NCBI RefSeq assembly: GCF_007293315.1
Contig: NZ_VLXZ01000005.1
Location: forward strand, 186,001 to 250,000
Reading direction: 5' to 3'
DNA length: 64,000 bases
DNA from: Alkalicoccobacillus porphyridii
GTDB lineage: Bacteria; Bacillota; Bacilli; Bacillales; Bacillaceae_D
Below are positions 26,068-34,835 of this stretch, piece by piece (positions within the stretch are counted from its first letter, which is position 1; the number at the start of each line of letters is the position of its first letter). The position numbers were made by a program, and so were the translations under genes. The notes beneath the pieces are model-generated. The model was not told the DNA's origin and ran no database searches. It saw only the letters and a program-made list of their open reading frames with translations.

Positions 26068-28179
26068 CTATTCTACCTCAGAATCAGTATCAACGTCTTC
26101 AAGGACTGTTTCTACCTGTTCAGGGCCCTGGCGATCTTCGTTGATTTCGAAGTATGAGTTGAGCATTTTGGAGCCGATCTTTTGTGCAATACTTGGTTTA
26201 GTTGTGGTATATACTCCAGGTACAACAATTGCAAAAGCAATTTCTGGATCATCAGCCGGTGCATAACCAACTAATGTTTGGTTATTCGCATCTCTACCAT
26301 TTACTGTCACTTCAGCCGTGCCAGTTTTTGCAGCCATATCAGGGAATTGGTCTGTGAAGTTGACTTTATCAATTCCGCCTCCACCAGTTCGCATAGCTTG
26401 AGCAGTACCATTTGAGCCATATACAACCCTACTTAAACCATTCTTGACCATTTGAATCTCTTCTTTACTTGCATCAACTTGATTTAGAACTTCAGGTTTA
26501 AATTGTGTAACAATCGCCCCCTCTTCTCCATTTGTTGCTGGCTCACGAATTTCGGATACAAGGTGAGGTCTCATTCGTTGACCATCGTTTGCAACAGTTG
26601 AAATATACTGAACTGCTTGTAATGGAGTATAGGTATCAAACTGACCAATGAAAAAGTCCATCAAATTACCACCATTCGAACTTTCACCCTGGTAACCTGT
26701 AGATACACTTGGTAAATCAATACCAGGATCAGACCCTAAACCAAACTGATTAAAATTGTACCGTGCTGTTTGATAGCCATCCCGAATAGCAGTAAGATCT
26801 CTAAAAGGAGCGTTAGGTTGATACTCATGATTAGCTAATCTCATGGCGATATAGAACATATAAACATTCGAAGATCTTTCTAAAGCAGTTAAATAATTCA
26901 CATTACCCATTCTTGATACAGATTTTTTTGTAGGTGTTCCCCTAACATTTAAAGGGCGATCATTTATGACAGTATTCGGGTTCATAACACCCGTTTCAAA
27001 ACCAGTAAGTACTGATGCTGCTTTAACAGATGAACCCATTTCAAAGCCGTTATTAATCACACCTGTATCGTTAACTTTTACCCCATCTGGATTAGAAGGA
27101 TCATCATTAAAACCAGACATGGCTATAATTTCACCCGTTTTAGGATTCATCATAATAGCATATGCTTCTCTTTTATCTAAGTAGGAACCTGCATTAGCTC
27201 TTACCGTGCTTTCTATGATGTCTTCTAGATTCTGCTGCATTTCCATATCTAAAGTCAGAACCAAATCATTCCCACGACTTCCCGGCTTTTCATCTATTGT
27301 ATTTTCCGTAGTTGTTCCATTTCTTGTTGAACTCCGATTAATCTCGGCCTTTTGTCCACGCAATACATCCTCATATTGAGCTTCTAAATAGCTTACCCCC
27401 ACTAAATCCGAACGGTCATAGCCTTTTGCTAAATAGCTATCAATTTGCTCAGCTGGAATCGTGCGTGTATTCCCTAATATCGTTCGAAACGTATCCCCAT
27501 ACGTGTAGCTACGTATTGAATCACGTAGAATGTCAACACCAGGAAGATCATTTAAATGCTCCGACACCTTATGCGCTTCTTCTTGTGTTACCGCTCGTTT
27601 AATACGTTGCGGCGACCCAGCGTAACCCCTTGTCATTTCGCGATATATAGCAATGACTTTAAGCTCTTCCTCTGAGTATTGATCTAATTGTTCATCACCA
27701 ATTTGGTTAATCATCGTTTGATATTCTTCAGAATTACTCATTTCAGAGGTATCTATACCATCCACTAGTGCATCTCTTTCTTCTTTGGACGCATTTTCAT
27801 ACCAATAATCCTGGAGATCTCTTTGTGTGATTTTTTCTGTATCAACGTCAATCATTGTTGATAATTCGTTAGCGATTCGAAGCATCTCTTTTGTTTTTTC
27901 GCTGTTTGATTGCTCGGACGGATTTGTATAGGTGACAGAAAGTTCCATCTCATTATCAACGATCGTATGACCAAATCTGTCATACATAATTCCACGTGGT
28001 GCATCTATTCTCGCTGTCTGATTCGTTGTTTGCGTTAGCTCTCTTTCGTATTCTTCCCCTTGGACGATTTGAACTACACCTAAGCGTAATATTAAAGCTG
28101 AAAATAATAGAAAAACAATAAGAAATAATACATTTAAACGAACAGGAACGTGACGTCTTTTTTTATTTTTTTTTCCCAT
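26068..28179 (-). CDS. pbpA: Class B penicillin-binding protein (transpeptidase), PbpA-like
   Basis: 703 residues. It has an N-terminal anchor (about 12-35), a dimerisation/non-catalytic domain starting at ARIDAPRGIMYDRFG, and a transpeptidase domain with the catalytic Ser in GSSVKAAS, the SxN motif SSN (in ERSSNVYM) and KTGTAEV. An insert rich in acidic residues (about 100-190) is longer than I expect. The tail is Glu/Asp-rich. In B. subtilis, PBP2A at this locus (sodA-yqgE-pbpA) makes side-wall peptidoglycan with the elongasome; the same role is inferred here. Confidence 0.92.
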   Translation of the reverse strand: MGKKNKKRRHVPVRLNVLFLIVFLLFSALILRLGVVQIVQGEEYERELTQTTNQTARIDAPRGIMYDRFGHTIVDNEMELSVTYTNPSEQSNSEKTKEMLRIANELSTMIDVDTEKITQRDLQDYWYENASKEERDALVDGIDTSEMSNSEEYQTMINQIGDEQLDQYSEEELKVIAIYREMTRGYAGSPQRIKRAVTQEEAHKVSEHLNDLPGVDILRDSIRSYTYGDTFRTILGNTRTIPAEQIDSYLAKGYDRSDLVGVSYLEAQYEDVLRGQKAEINRSSTRNGTTTENTIDEKPGSRGNDLVLTLDMEMQQNLEDIIESTVRANAGSYLDKREAYAIMMNPKTGEIIAMSGFNDDPSNPDGVKVNDTGVINNGFEMGSSVKAASVLTGFETGVMNPNTVINDRPLNVRGTPTKKSVSRMGNVNYLTALERSSNVYMFYIAMRLANHEYQPNAPFRDLTAIRDGYQTARYNFNQFGLGSDPGIDLPSVSTGYQGESSNGGNLMDFFIGQFDTYTPLQAVQYISTVANDGQRMRPHLVSEIREPATNGEEGAIVTQFKPEVLNQVDASKEEIQMVKNGLSRVVYGSNGTAQAMRTGGGGIDKVNFTDQFPDMAAKTGTAEVTVNGRDANNQTLVGYAPADDPEIAFAIVVPGVYTTTKPSIAQKIGSKMLNSYFEINEDRQGPEQVETVLEDVDTDSEVE

Positions 28180-28227
28180 TTGACCTCTCCTATCAATGTT
28201 ATTCCTATGATCTATGTAAACACACCA

Positions 28228-28254
28228 ATAGACACCTCAGTAAGGGGTGTCTAT
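28228..28254. repeat. Perfect inverted repeat in the pbpA leader
   Basis: ATAGACACC (28228-28236) and GGTGTCTAT (28246-28254) form a 9-bp stem with a 9-nt loop. It lies about 50 bp upstream of pbpA and downstream of the 6S RNA, and has no T-run. It could be an operator, a leader hairpin or a processing signal. Confidence 0.5.
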
Positions 28255-28283
28255 ATTCACTATTTTGTCAAAAGTCTTTTTCA

Positions 28284-28466
28284 TACTATCCCCGCGTATG
28301 CCGCTGCTCCCATCGTTCAAGAACCTACTTCGAGTAGGTGGGTGCCCGCAGATCAATGCTCCAGTGTCCGCTTATGCGGCATACTGTCCTATTGCCTATG
28401 TGAGGCTCCCTTTTCTTGATCAAGGTTCAAAACAGAAAAGAAGCTCGCGTACATGGCAGGTAATAG
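28284..28466 (-). ncRNA. ssrS: 6S RNA (RNA polymerase-SigA regulator)
   Basis: The roughly 182-nt minus-strand RNA folds as the 6S rod. The closing stem is CUAUU(A)CCUGC with GCGGGGAUAG at the ends, then AUGU/CGC with GCG/GCAU, then GCUUC with GGAGC. A large central bubble follows, whose 3' side carries the ACCUACU-cga-AGUAGGU hairpin. Then come CAAGAA/UUCUUG, GGGAGCC/GGCACCC, CAAU/AUUG, CAGU/ACUG and the apical hairpin CCGC-AUAA-GCGG, which lies exactly mid-molecule. The bubble template reads CUGUUUUGAACCUUG, so a product RNA would contain AAGGUUCAAAAC, like B. subtilis 6S pRNAs. A -10 box TATACT (28471-28476) sits 5-7 nt upstream of the 5' end. This fills the 334-bp gap between pbpA and yqgE. 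Confidence 0.85.
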
Positions 28467-28499
28467 GTAAAGTATAACATAATGATTGAACCTTAGAAA

Positions 28500-28527
28500 G
28501 CTCAAAAGCTTGCCTATGCGTTTGAGC
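28500..28527 (-). terminator. Weak hairpin at the 3' end of yqgE
   Basis: GCTCAAA / TTTGAGC stem spanning the stop region, followed on the minus strand by only TTTC. It may partly separate yqgE from the 6S RNA promoter. Confidence 0.4.
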
Positions 28528-29806
28528 CTCCCGTTTCCCCCTTCTCATTTGTCTGAGAATCGACACTTGCTTTTGAGACTTCTGTGTTTACATTAAAGTG
28601 GATGGGTCTAACACACCAATAGATCACAGCATGACCTGCACCAAGCAACAGTAAGAGCACTGGAATGGCTGTAGATTCCTGAAAAAAGCTTATCGAGAAG
28701 ATAAATAAAAGCACCGAAATGACTCTGCCAGCATTTAAAAATAACTCTCGAACCACCATATACTCAACCCTCATCTCTGCTGCCTTCCAAGCTTTCCCGA
28801 TGACATCATAGGTCAATGAAATGTAAGGAACTAACAGCATTGGATAAGCAATCGAAATGAGAATGCCATAAAGAATTAACTTAGGGTAGGTTAAATGAGT
28901 GACGATTAAAAAAATTGCTACGTACAGGATGAGACCACCAAGTAAGATGGCTTTTTTTCTTAGCTTTGTTTTGATCAATCTTCCTGCGGCATAATAAACG
29001 ATCAACTGAGTGGCCGACGTAATTAGCCCATAAGTACCTAAAGCAAGTTCACTTTGGGTTACCGTATAAACCCAAACCACAATCACAAAAACAAATGTAC
29101 CTTCACGCAAGCCTTGAAAAAAATGAGCGTGTAATATTCGGTTCCACGCAGGATTATTTTGTTTCTCTTTAATAATTGGTTTGATTTGAAATCGACCTTT
29201 AGCATGACGTTTTTTTAACATCATGCTTAAAAAAACGGCTGCTAAGAAGATTGTAAGTGAAACGGAAAAGATGACTGTATATCCAATCGATTTTTGTAAG
29301 CCTGTGATAATTGCTCCAGCAGCTATTGGTCCAATCATGCCAGCAAAAGAGGTTAATAATCCTAGAAACCCGTTGAAGAAATCTCTGGTTTCCGGTTCCG
29401 TGACTTCAAAGGTCAACACATTAAAGGCAAGCCAATAAAAACCAAGGCCCATTCCAATTAATGCTCCTAGTAATAAAATTTTTGGTAAAGAACCTCCACC
29501 TACAAAAAGGACAGAGAAATAAAATAACGAAAGGATCGCCACACCAATTCGTAGCACATAAACCCTGTCGATTTTCTTTGATAACCTTCCCGCAACAAGA
29601 AATGCTAATGGTTGACAGGTCACGGCAGCCAAATTATACAAAGCGAGATCCATAAACTTGCCCGACTGCTTCCATAAATAGACATTAACAAATGTATTTG
29701 ATAAAGCAATACTAAGTGCATATAATCCACCAATAACAAGTAGCATCACAAGATCCTTCGTAAGCTCCGTTTGCCCAAGTATACGTGACAGGGTTTTACT
29801 CTGCAT
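28514..29806 (-). CDS. yqgE: Major facilitator superfamily transporter, YqgE-like
   Basis: 430 residues with 12 hydrophobic segments and an MFS-type loop (AGRLSKKIDRVYVLRIG) after helix 2. The substrate is unknown. Its position between sodA and pbpA is the same as B. subtilis yqgE. The tail is hydrophilic. The gene begins downstream of the sodA terminator. Confidence 0.85.
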   Translation of the reverse strand: MQSKTLSRILGQTELTKDLVMLLVIGGLYALSIALSNTFVNVYLWKQSGKFMDLALYNLAAVTCQPLAFLVAGRLSKKIDRVYVLRIGVAILSLFYFSVLFVGGGSLPKILLLGALIGMGLGFYWLAFNVLTFEVTEPETRDFFNGFLGLLTSFAGMIGPIAAGAIITGLQKSIGYTVIFSVSLTIFLAAVFLSMMLKKRHAKGRFQIKPIIKEKQNNPAWNRILHAHFFQGLREGTFVFVIVVWVYTVTQSELALGTYGLITSATQLIVYYAAGRLIKTKLRKKAILLGGLILYVAIFLIVTHLTYPKLILYGILISIAYPMLLVPYISLTYDVIGKAWKAAEMRVEYMVVRELFLNAGRVISVLLFIFSISFFQESTAIPVLLLLLGAGHAVIYWCVRPIHFNVNTEVSKASVDSQTNEKGETGGSNA

Positions 29807-29873
29807 AGACTCACCACCCTCAGAAAGTAGTGTGTCACTCTCAAAGCGGGAGTATGCAAAGCATTAGAAAAGA

Positions 29874-29915
29874 CAAAACCCGCAAAAGATGGAAATACCA
29901 TCTTTTGCGGGTTTT
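29874..29915. terminator. Bidirectional terminator between sodA and yqgE
   Basis: Perfect stem AAAACCCGCAAAAGATGG / CCATCTTTTGCGGGTTTT with a 5-nt loop, just past the sodA stop. Confidence 0.95.
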
Positions 29916-29928
29916 AATTCATCCTATC

Positions 29929-30537
29929 TTATTTTGCTGCTTCATAGTTCTTAGCAGCTACATCCCAATTCACAACACTCCAGAATGCCTCGATATAATC
30001 GGGACGACGGTTTTGATACTTAAGATAATAAGCATGCTCCCATACATCTAAACCAATGATTGGTGATTTGCCTTCCATCACTGGCGTATCTTGGTTTGGT
30101 GTGCTTGTGATAACTAATTTACCGCCATCAATAATTAGCCAAGCCCAACCAGATCCAAAACGGTTAGCTCCCGCTGCTGCGAATTCTTCTTTGAATGCTT
30201 CAAAGCTTCCAAATTCACTAGTAATCGCATCAGCAAGCTCACCGGTTGGTTCAGAGCTTCCGCCTGGAGTTAATAGCTCCCAGAAGAACGTGTGGTTAGC
30301 ATGTCCACCGCCATTGTTGCGTACAGGTGTACGAACAGATTCAGGTAGAGCATCAAGATCGCTAATTAGCTCCTCTACAGACTTGCTTGCAAGATCAGAA
30401 TGACCCTCAAGCGCTGCATTAAGCTTTGTTACATAAGTATTGTGATGCTTGTCATGGTGAATGTTCATTGTTTGCTCATCGATGTGAGGTTCAAGTGCGT
30501 TCGCTGCATAAGGTAATGGTGGTAGTTCGTATGCCAT
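29929..30537 (-). CDS. sodA: Manganese superoxide dismutase
   Basis: 202 residues of the Fe/Mn-SOD family, converting superoxide to H2O2 and O2. Metal ligands are His in [10 protein letters not shown] (about residue 27), His in HANHTFFW (about 82), and Asp/His in [11 protein letters not shown] (about 164 and 168). The GSGWAWL block is present. Gly/Gln metal-specificity positions favour Mn, as in other bacilli. The ribosome site AGGAGG is strong. Confidence 0.96.
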   Translation of the reverse strand: MAYELPPLPYAANALEPHIDEQTMNIHHDKHHNTYVTKLNAALEGHSDLASKSVEELISDLDALPESVRTPVRNNGGGHANHTFFWELLTPGGSSEPTGELADAITSEFGSFEAFKEEFAAAGANRFGSGWAWLIIDGGKLVITSTPNQDTPVMEGKSPIIGLDVWEHAYYLKYQNRRPDYIEAFWSVVNWDVAAKNYEAAK

Positions 30538-30617
30538 GTTAAATCTCCTCCTTGAATGAGTTCCATTTTTTTGTGGCTAACTTTTGAAACAAAAACGTTT
30601 CATAAGTCTGCCTGTTC

Positions 30618-30646
30618 AAGTTACCAAAATAATCCGAGATATGCAA
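30618..30646 (-). promoter_or_regulatory. Possible SigA promoter of sodA
   Basis: Minus strand TTGCAT, 17-nt spacer, TAACTT, about 80 bp before the sodA ATG. A GAAAC-GTTTTT-GTTTC inverted repeat follows it at about 30587-30602. Confidence 0.4.
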
Positions 30647-30749
30647 ATGAAAAGACTTTATTCATCGCAAGTCCTACTATATCTGTTCCACACATGAAAT
30701 TTTCTTAAACCTCTACTTTTTAAGGAAAGTTGGAGTGATTATTAGCAGT

Positions 30750-31245
30750 GGGCTGCGGGGGCATGTAGTAGCTTCTATCGACTGCGGCGTGCTCTCAGAC
30801 GCATGTGGAGGCTTCTATCGACATGCGGCGTGCTCTCAGACGCAGGCGGTAGCTCCTATCCACATGCGGCGTGCTCTTAGTCGCAGGCGGCGGCTCCCAT
30901 CCACATGCGGCAGACTCTCAGTCGCAGGCGGCGGCTTCTATCCACATGCGGCGGACTCTCAGACGCAGGCGGTAGCTCCTATCCACATGCGGCGTGCTCT
31001 CAGACGCAGGCGGTAGCTTCCATCGACATGCGGCGTGCTCTCAGACGCAGGCGGCGGCTTCCATCGACATGCGGCGACTCTCAGACGCAGGCGGCGGCTT
31101 CTATCCACATGCGGCGTGCTCTCAGACGCAGGCGGTAGCTTCCATCGACATGCGGCGTGCTCTCAGACGCAGGAGGCGGCTCCTATCCACATGCGGCGTG
31201 CTCTCAGTCGCAGGCGGGCTCCCATCCACATGCGGCGCTCCAAGA
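30750..31245. repeat. 41-bp tandem repeat array, about 12 units
   Basis: The anchor GCTCTCAG (or ACTCTCAG) recurs at 30791, 30832, 30873, 30914, 30955, 30996, 31037, 31077, 31118, 31159, 31200 and 31237. The period is 41 bp, with one 40-bp and one 37-bp unit and a partial unit from about 30750. Each unit holds CAGACGCAGGCGG, then a variable YRGCTYCYATCSACA, then TGCGGC. The array is much more GC-rich than its surroundings. It lies between the sodA promoter region and the 3' end of the broken NERD gene. There are no unique spacers, so it is not CRISPR. Confidence 0.95.
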
Positions 31246-31282
31246 CACATACTTTCCGTTTAAATATCCTCACTATTCTCCT

Positions 31283-32256
31283 TCAGTTTTTTTTCAAGGG
31301 ATAAGTTAGTGCATAGTACGTATATCTGTTTTTTCTTACAGTAGAGATTTTTAATTGATTGAGGAGTCGATGAGCAATTGTTGGGGAGGAGATTTGAAGG
31401 TAATTTCTACATTCTTCATTTGTAATCGTGGGTTTGATTAATAAAAAATAATCCTCTAAGGCTTTCACATGAGCGCTTTCCGAACGTGTATTGCATTTCA
31501 TACATTGCCAGCTTTGTCTCGTTCGATTCATAATTGTGAAACAGTTTGGACATTGGACTCCAATTTGAATGTCTGTTTGGTTAAGGTGATACGTTGACAG
31601 AGAAGGAGGTTTTATCGATTGATTGGCTTAGCTAATAAGGTTGCTATTTTTAATTGCTCGGATTTTTTTATTTTTTCTGTATGATAATGCTTCTTTAATG
31701 CGTCTAACTTTGTAGGTAAATGCTCTGCGAGTATGACTCTTGAAAGGGTTTGGTTAGTTGAAGAAGTTGATTCGATGTAGGTAGAAGGATTAGTAAAGAC
31801 CGCTAACTCAAGTATTGGCTTTAAAGGTATCGCATAATTGATGAACCAATCTGCAAGTTGCATTCTTTGTCTTTTTAATTGTTCGATAGGGCTAGGTATG
31901 GGTTCTTCTTTTTGGTTGTATTTCCGAATCCATTGGTTTGTGTTTTCATAAAAACATATCTTTCCAGCGAGGTTTTTCACTTCGATGATTGCTATAAACT
32001 GAGGGCAAATGGCTACTGTATCCATTTGAAAGAAAAAACCATTCTCTCCCTTTAGACTGAGATCATGAAGAAAAATAAAATCTTGTGATTCTAAAAAGTT
32101 AAGATAATAATCTAAACTTTGTTCTCCGCGATAACCGGCTTCTCTTAATATGATATCTTCTTTAAGTTTTGGTATTATTCTATGTTCAGTTGGTAACCTC
32201 CTTTCTAATGCTTTGAGCTGAGCTAATCGTACAGGTTTGGAACGCTCTTTTAGCAT
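31283..32256 (-). pseudogene. NERD (nuclease-related) domain protein with C-terminal zinc ribbon, frameshifted
   Basis: The N-terminal part (31612-32256) starts MLKERSKPVRLAQLKALERRLP after GGAGGAG and holds the NERD core: a YRGEQSLDYYL motif, then VAICPQFIAIIEVKNLAGK. It ends at TAA after LLAKPINR. A second frame, open from about 31627 to 31283, continues with KPPSLSTYHLNQTDIQIG, CPNC...CMKC and a C-terminal helical domain, as in full-length bacillar NERD proteins of about 320 residues. Joining the frames needs +1 or +4 nt near a tandem AATCAATC (31617-31624), so a lost repeat copy or one lost base is likely. NERD proteins are of uncertain function; the fold resembles restriction nucleases. 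Sequencing error cannot be excluded. Confidence 0.8.
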
Positions 32257-32320
32257 CAGTTTTATCTCCTCCTTCTTTTTCTCAACTTCCACATCCATCA
32301 CCCATATTCCTCCTCACAAC

Positions 32321-32355
32321 AAAAAAAGCTAAACGCATCAGCGTTCAGCTTTTTT
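32321..32355. terminator. Terminator of the tRNA operon (bidirectional stem)
   Basis: AAAAAAAGCT-aaACGC / GCGT-tcAGCTTTTTT with a short loop, 10 nt past the 3' end of the last tRNA and upstream of the NERD gene. Confidence 0.88.
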
Positions 32356-32364
32356 CTTGGATAA

Positions 32365-32453
32365 GGAGGAAGAGGGATTCGAACCCCCGCGCGGTTTGAC
32401 CCGCCTGTCGGTTTTCAAGACCGATCCCTTCAGCCAGACTTGGGTATTCCTCC
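32365..32453 (-). tRNA. trnS-Ser: tRNA-Ser (TGA anticodon)
   Basis: 89 nt on the minus strand. GGAGGAA acceptor arms pair, a long variable arm is present, and the anticodon loop CTTGAAA reads UGA. GGTTCGAATCC forms the T-arm. It is the last tRNA of the five-gene cluster. Confidence 0.93.
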
Positions 32454-32476
32454 GTGGGATAAAGTATGTATGAGAG

Positions 32477-32550
32477 TGGACCCTGTAGGACTCGAACCTA
32501 CGACCAATCGGTTATGAGCCGAGTGCTCTAACCAACTGAGCTAAGGGTCC
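32477..32550 (-). tRNA. tRNA with CAT anticodon, probably tRNA-Ile2 (lysidine-modified)
   Basis: 74 nt. GGACCCT / AGGGTCC acceptor stem, D-arm AGCTCAGTTGGTTAGAGC, loop CTCATAA (CAT), T-arm GTAGGTTCGAGTCCTAC. Its body differs from the elongator Met tRNA nearby and resembles bacillar tRNA-Ile(CAU), which decodes AUA after TilS modification. Met is the alternative. Confidence 0.85.
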
Positions 32551-32557
32551 ATGATGG

Positions 32558-32631
32558 GGCGGCTGATGGGAATTGAACCCACGAATGCCGGAATCACAAT
32601 CCGGTGCGTTAACCACTTCGCCACAACCGCC
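32558..32631 (-). tRNA. tRNA-His (GTG anticodon)
   Basis: 74 nt including the encoded G-1 that pairs with C73, the hallmark of His tRNA. Acceptor GCGGTTG pairs with CAGCCGC, and the anticodon loop ATTGTGA reads GUG. Confidence 0.93.
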
Positions 32632-32665
32632 ATGCCATACGTTAATCATACTATGTATTTGTTGG

Positions 32666-32739
32666 TAGCGGCGGAGGGGATCGAACCCCCGACCTCACGG
32701 GTATGAACCGTACGCTCTAGCCAGCTGAGCTACACCGCC
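32666..32739 (-). tRNA. tRNA-Met, elongator type (CAT anticodon)
   Basis: 74 nt. GGCGGTG acceptor, D-arm AGCTCAGCTGGCTAGAGC, anticodon loop TTCATAC, T-arm GGGGGTTCGATCCCC. The body matches bacillar elongator tRNA-Met rather than initiator tRNA. Confidence 0.9.
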
Positions 32740-32746
32740 ATAATGG

Positions 32747-32818
32747 CTCCACAGGTAGGACTCGAACCTACGACCGATCGGTTAACAGCCGATTGCTCTA
32801 CCACTGAGCTACTGTGGA
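32747..32818 (-). tRNA. tRNA-Asn (GTT anticodon)
   Basis: 72 nt. TCCACAG / CTGTGGA acceptor stem with discriminator G, anticodon loop CTGTTAA reads GUU. It is the first tRNA of the minus-strand cluster Asn-Met-His-Ile2-Ser. Confidence 0.94.
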
Positions 32819-32950
32819 ATAATGTTTGTTTTCATTAGGACAAGAACTATAATATCATGTCCCTGAAACCGACGCAAGCTTTTTTTATTTCTTTTTTTCA
32901 CAGCGTCATGAATACTTTACCATAAGTCAGCTTTATTAGACAAGTCTCAA

Positions 32951-32983
32951 ATAAAGCTGGGATAAATCCCCTTATCCCAGCTA
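32951..32983 (-). terminator. Terminator of the Na/Pi cotransporter gene
   Basis: AGCTGGGATAA / TTATCCCAGCT stem with a 6-nt loop followed on the minus strand by TTTATTTG, 7 nt past the stop codon. Confidence 0.75.
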
Positions 32984-32989
32984 CAAGCT

Positions 32990-34609
32990 TTATTCCCCTA
33001 TAACCGCTTCAGCGATGTTTACACTGTGATCACCAATACGTTCAAGGTTACTTACGATATCAACAAATACTATACCAGATCCTCCAGAACATACACCTTC
33101 GTTCATGCGAGAGATGTGTTGTTTTCTCAGACGGCGCTCCATTTTGTCAATTAGTTCTTCTTTCTCAAGTACACCCTTTGCCATTTCAACATCGTGGTGC
33201 TCAAGGGAAGAAATTGCTGCTTTAAGCGTCTCCTTCGTGAGTTCAAACATTTCCTTTAAATCATTCATAGCTGTATCAGACATCGTGACTTTATTTGATT
33301 TTTGGTAGTCTTTCAGCTCAACAATGTTCTCCATGTGATCGCCAATACGTTCAATATCACGAAGAGAATCGAGTAAAGTCGAATGCTTCTTTGAATCCTG
33401 ATCTGATAATGAGTGAGATGAAACTTGCACTAAGTAATCCGTGATTTCTCGATCAAGATTATTGATTGCTTGTTCATATTGGACCGTACGTTCGGCTAGC
33501 TTCTTCTCTCCTGTTTCAAGATATTCAGCTGCATTAACAAGACCATCATATGAATATTCCGCCATACGAAGAACCTCTTGCTGAGCTTGTCCTAACGCAA
33601 TAGATGGTGAGCTTTCAATAAAACGAGCATCTAAATGCTTTGATTTAAACTCAACAATGGCATCTTGTCCAGGAATAAGTTTTGTAACAATCCATGCTAA
33701 TACACCAATAAACGGGAATAAAATAATTACATTTGCTACGTTAAACACCCCATGGGCTGTAGCAATCTGCATCATTGGATTTAAGTTAAAGGTCACAGCA
33801 AGATATTCAATAAATCTCTGGAATATAGGCAATATTAAAAGGACAACTGCCGTACCAATTAAGTTAAAAATAACATGCGTGAGTGCTGTTCTTCTTGCTG
33901 CAACTGTCGCACCAATTGCGGCGATAACAGCAGTAATAGTTGTTCCGATATTATCTCCAAATAATACTGGAAGTGCAGCTGTCAACGTAATGGCATCTTG
34001 AGCATAAAGCTGCTGAATAATACCTATAGCCGCCGTCGAACTTTGGATAACTACAGTCATGACAGTTCCTACTAAGACTCCTAGAAGTGGATTCTCACTA
34101 AGCGTCACTGTCCACTCTGCAAATGCAGGTAAATCTCTTAAAGGAGCTAGCCCTTGGCCCATCAATTTTAAACCATAAAAGAGAGCTCCTATTCCAAAGA
34201 CAACCTGCCCAATGTTTTGTACTTTTGGCGCTTTAAAGAAAAACAGCATAAAGGCACCTAAAGCAATAATTGGTAAAGCATACTCAGATACGTTAATACT
34301 TATAATAAAAGCTGTTGTGGTTGTTCCAATATTGGCCCCCATTACGACACCAATTGCTTGCCTTAGTGTCATAAATCCGGCGTTTACTAAGCCAATCGTT
34401 AAAACCGTTGTTCCCGTACTACTTTGAATTAATGCCGTAACCAGGATCCCCGTCAATACACCCATAAATGGGTTCGTTGTGAATTTGTCTAACAAATCAC
34501 GCAAACGGTCGCCTGCCGCTTTTTGAAGGCCGTCTCCCATAAACTTTACAGCAAATAGAAAGATTCCTATACCTCCAAGAAACGTAAATACGAGCGATTG
34601 AACATCCAC
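32990..34609 (-). CDS. Na+/phosphate cotransporter family protein with PhoU-like C-terminus
   Basis: 539 residues. Two inverted-type repeats carry the family motif: QSSTGTTVLTIG (about 62) and QSSTAAIGIIQ (about 190), with GANIGTTTTA and GDNIGTTITAV after each. From about 350 a cytoplasmic all-alpha PhoU-like domain follows (IERIGDHMENIVELKDY, LERIGDHSVNIAEAV). These proteins move phosphate with Na+ or export it. Na+-coupled Pi uptake would suit an alkaliphile. The start is a GTG after AAGGGATGAG. Confidence 0.9.
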   Translation of the reverse strand: MDVQSLVFTFLGGIGIFLFAVKFMGDGLQKAAGDRLRDLLDKFTTNPFMGVLTGILVTALIQSSTGTTVLTIGLVNAGFMTLRQAIGVVMGANIGTTTTAFIISINVSEYALPIIALGAFMLFFFKAPKVQNIGQVVFGIGALFYGLKLMGQGLAPLRDLPAFAEWTVTLSENPLLGVLVGTVMTVVIQSSTAAIGIIQQLYAQDAITLTAALPVLFGDNIGTTITAVIAAIGATVAARRTALTHVIFNLIGTAVVLLILPIFQRFIEYLAVTFNLNPMMQIATAHGVFNVANVIILFPFIGVLAWIVTKLIPGQDAIVEFKSKHLDARFIESSPSIALGQAQQEVLRMAEYSYDGLVNAAEYLETGEKKLAERTVQYEQAINNLDREITDYLVQVSSHSLSDQDSKKHSTLLDSLRDIERIGDHMENIVELKDYQKSNKVTMSDTAMNDLKEMFELTKETLKAAISSLEHHDVEMAKGVLEKEELIDKMERRLRKQHISRMNEGVCSGGSGIVFVDIVSNLERIGDHSVNIAEAVIGE

Positions 34610-34835
34610 ACAATCTCATCCCTTCATTTGCAAAATACGATTATTCGACAATTATCAAGCACATACGCATCTATTATTAAACATTTATTAATTATTTGTA
34701 AACCTCTATTTATAAATATATATATGTTATCTACTTCACAAACCAATTTTCGTTCACAGTATAGCCTACTATTGCTCAATGAATCCGCTTCCGCTATGAT
34801 TAAATTATTATGTCTTTTTTTTCAGGAGAATTGTT

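Noticed and set aside
28150-28477. Plus-strand ORFs in the pbpA-yqgE gap
   Set aside because: They lie antisense to the 6S RNA and lack ribosome sites.
30750-31245. CRISPR array
   Set aside because: Units are contiguous 41-bp copies without unique spacers, and no cas genes are present.
30735-31304. Several overlapping plus-strand ORFs rich in Arg and Cys/His across the 41-bp repeat
   Set aside because: They come from the repeat being open in rotating frames; there is no convincing ribosome site and the products are low-complexity.
32365-32818. Possible integration site or prophage remnant at the tRNA cluster
   Set aside because: The tRNAs look intact and I saw no integrase, duplicated tRNA 3' end or phage genes nearby.
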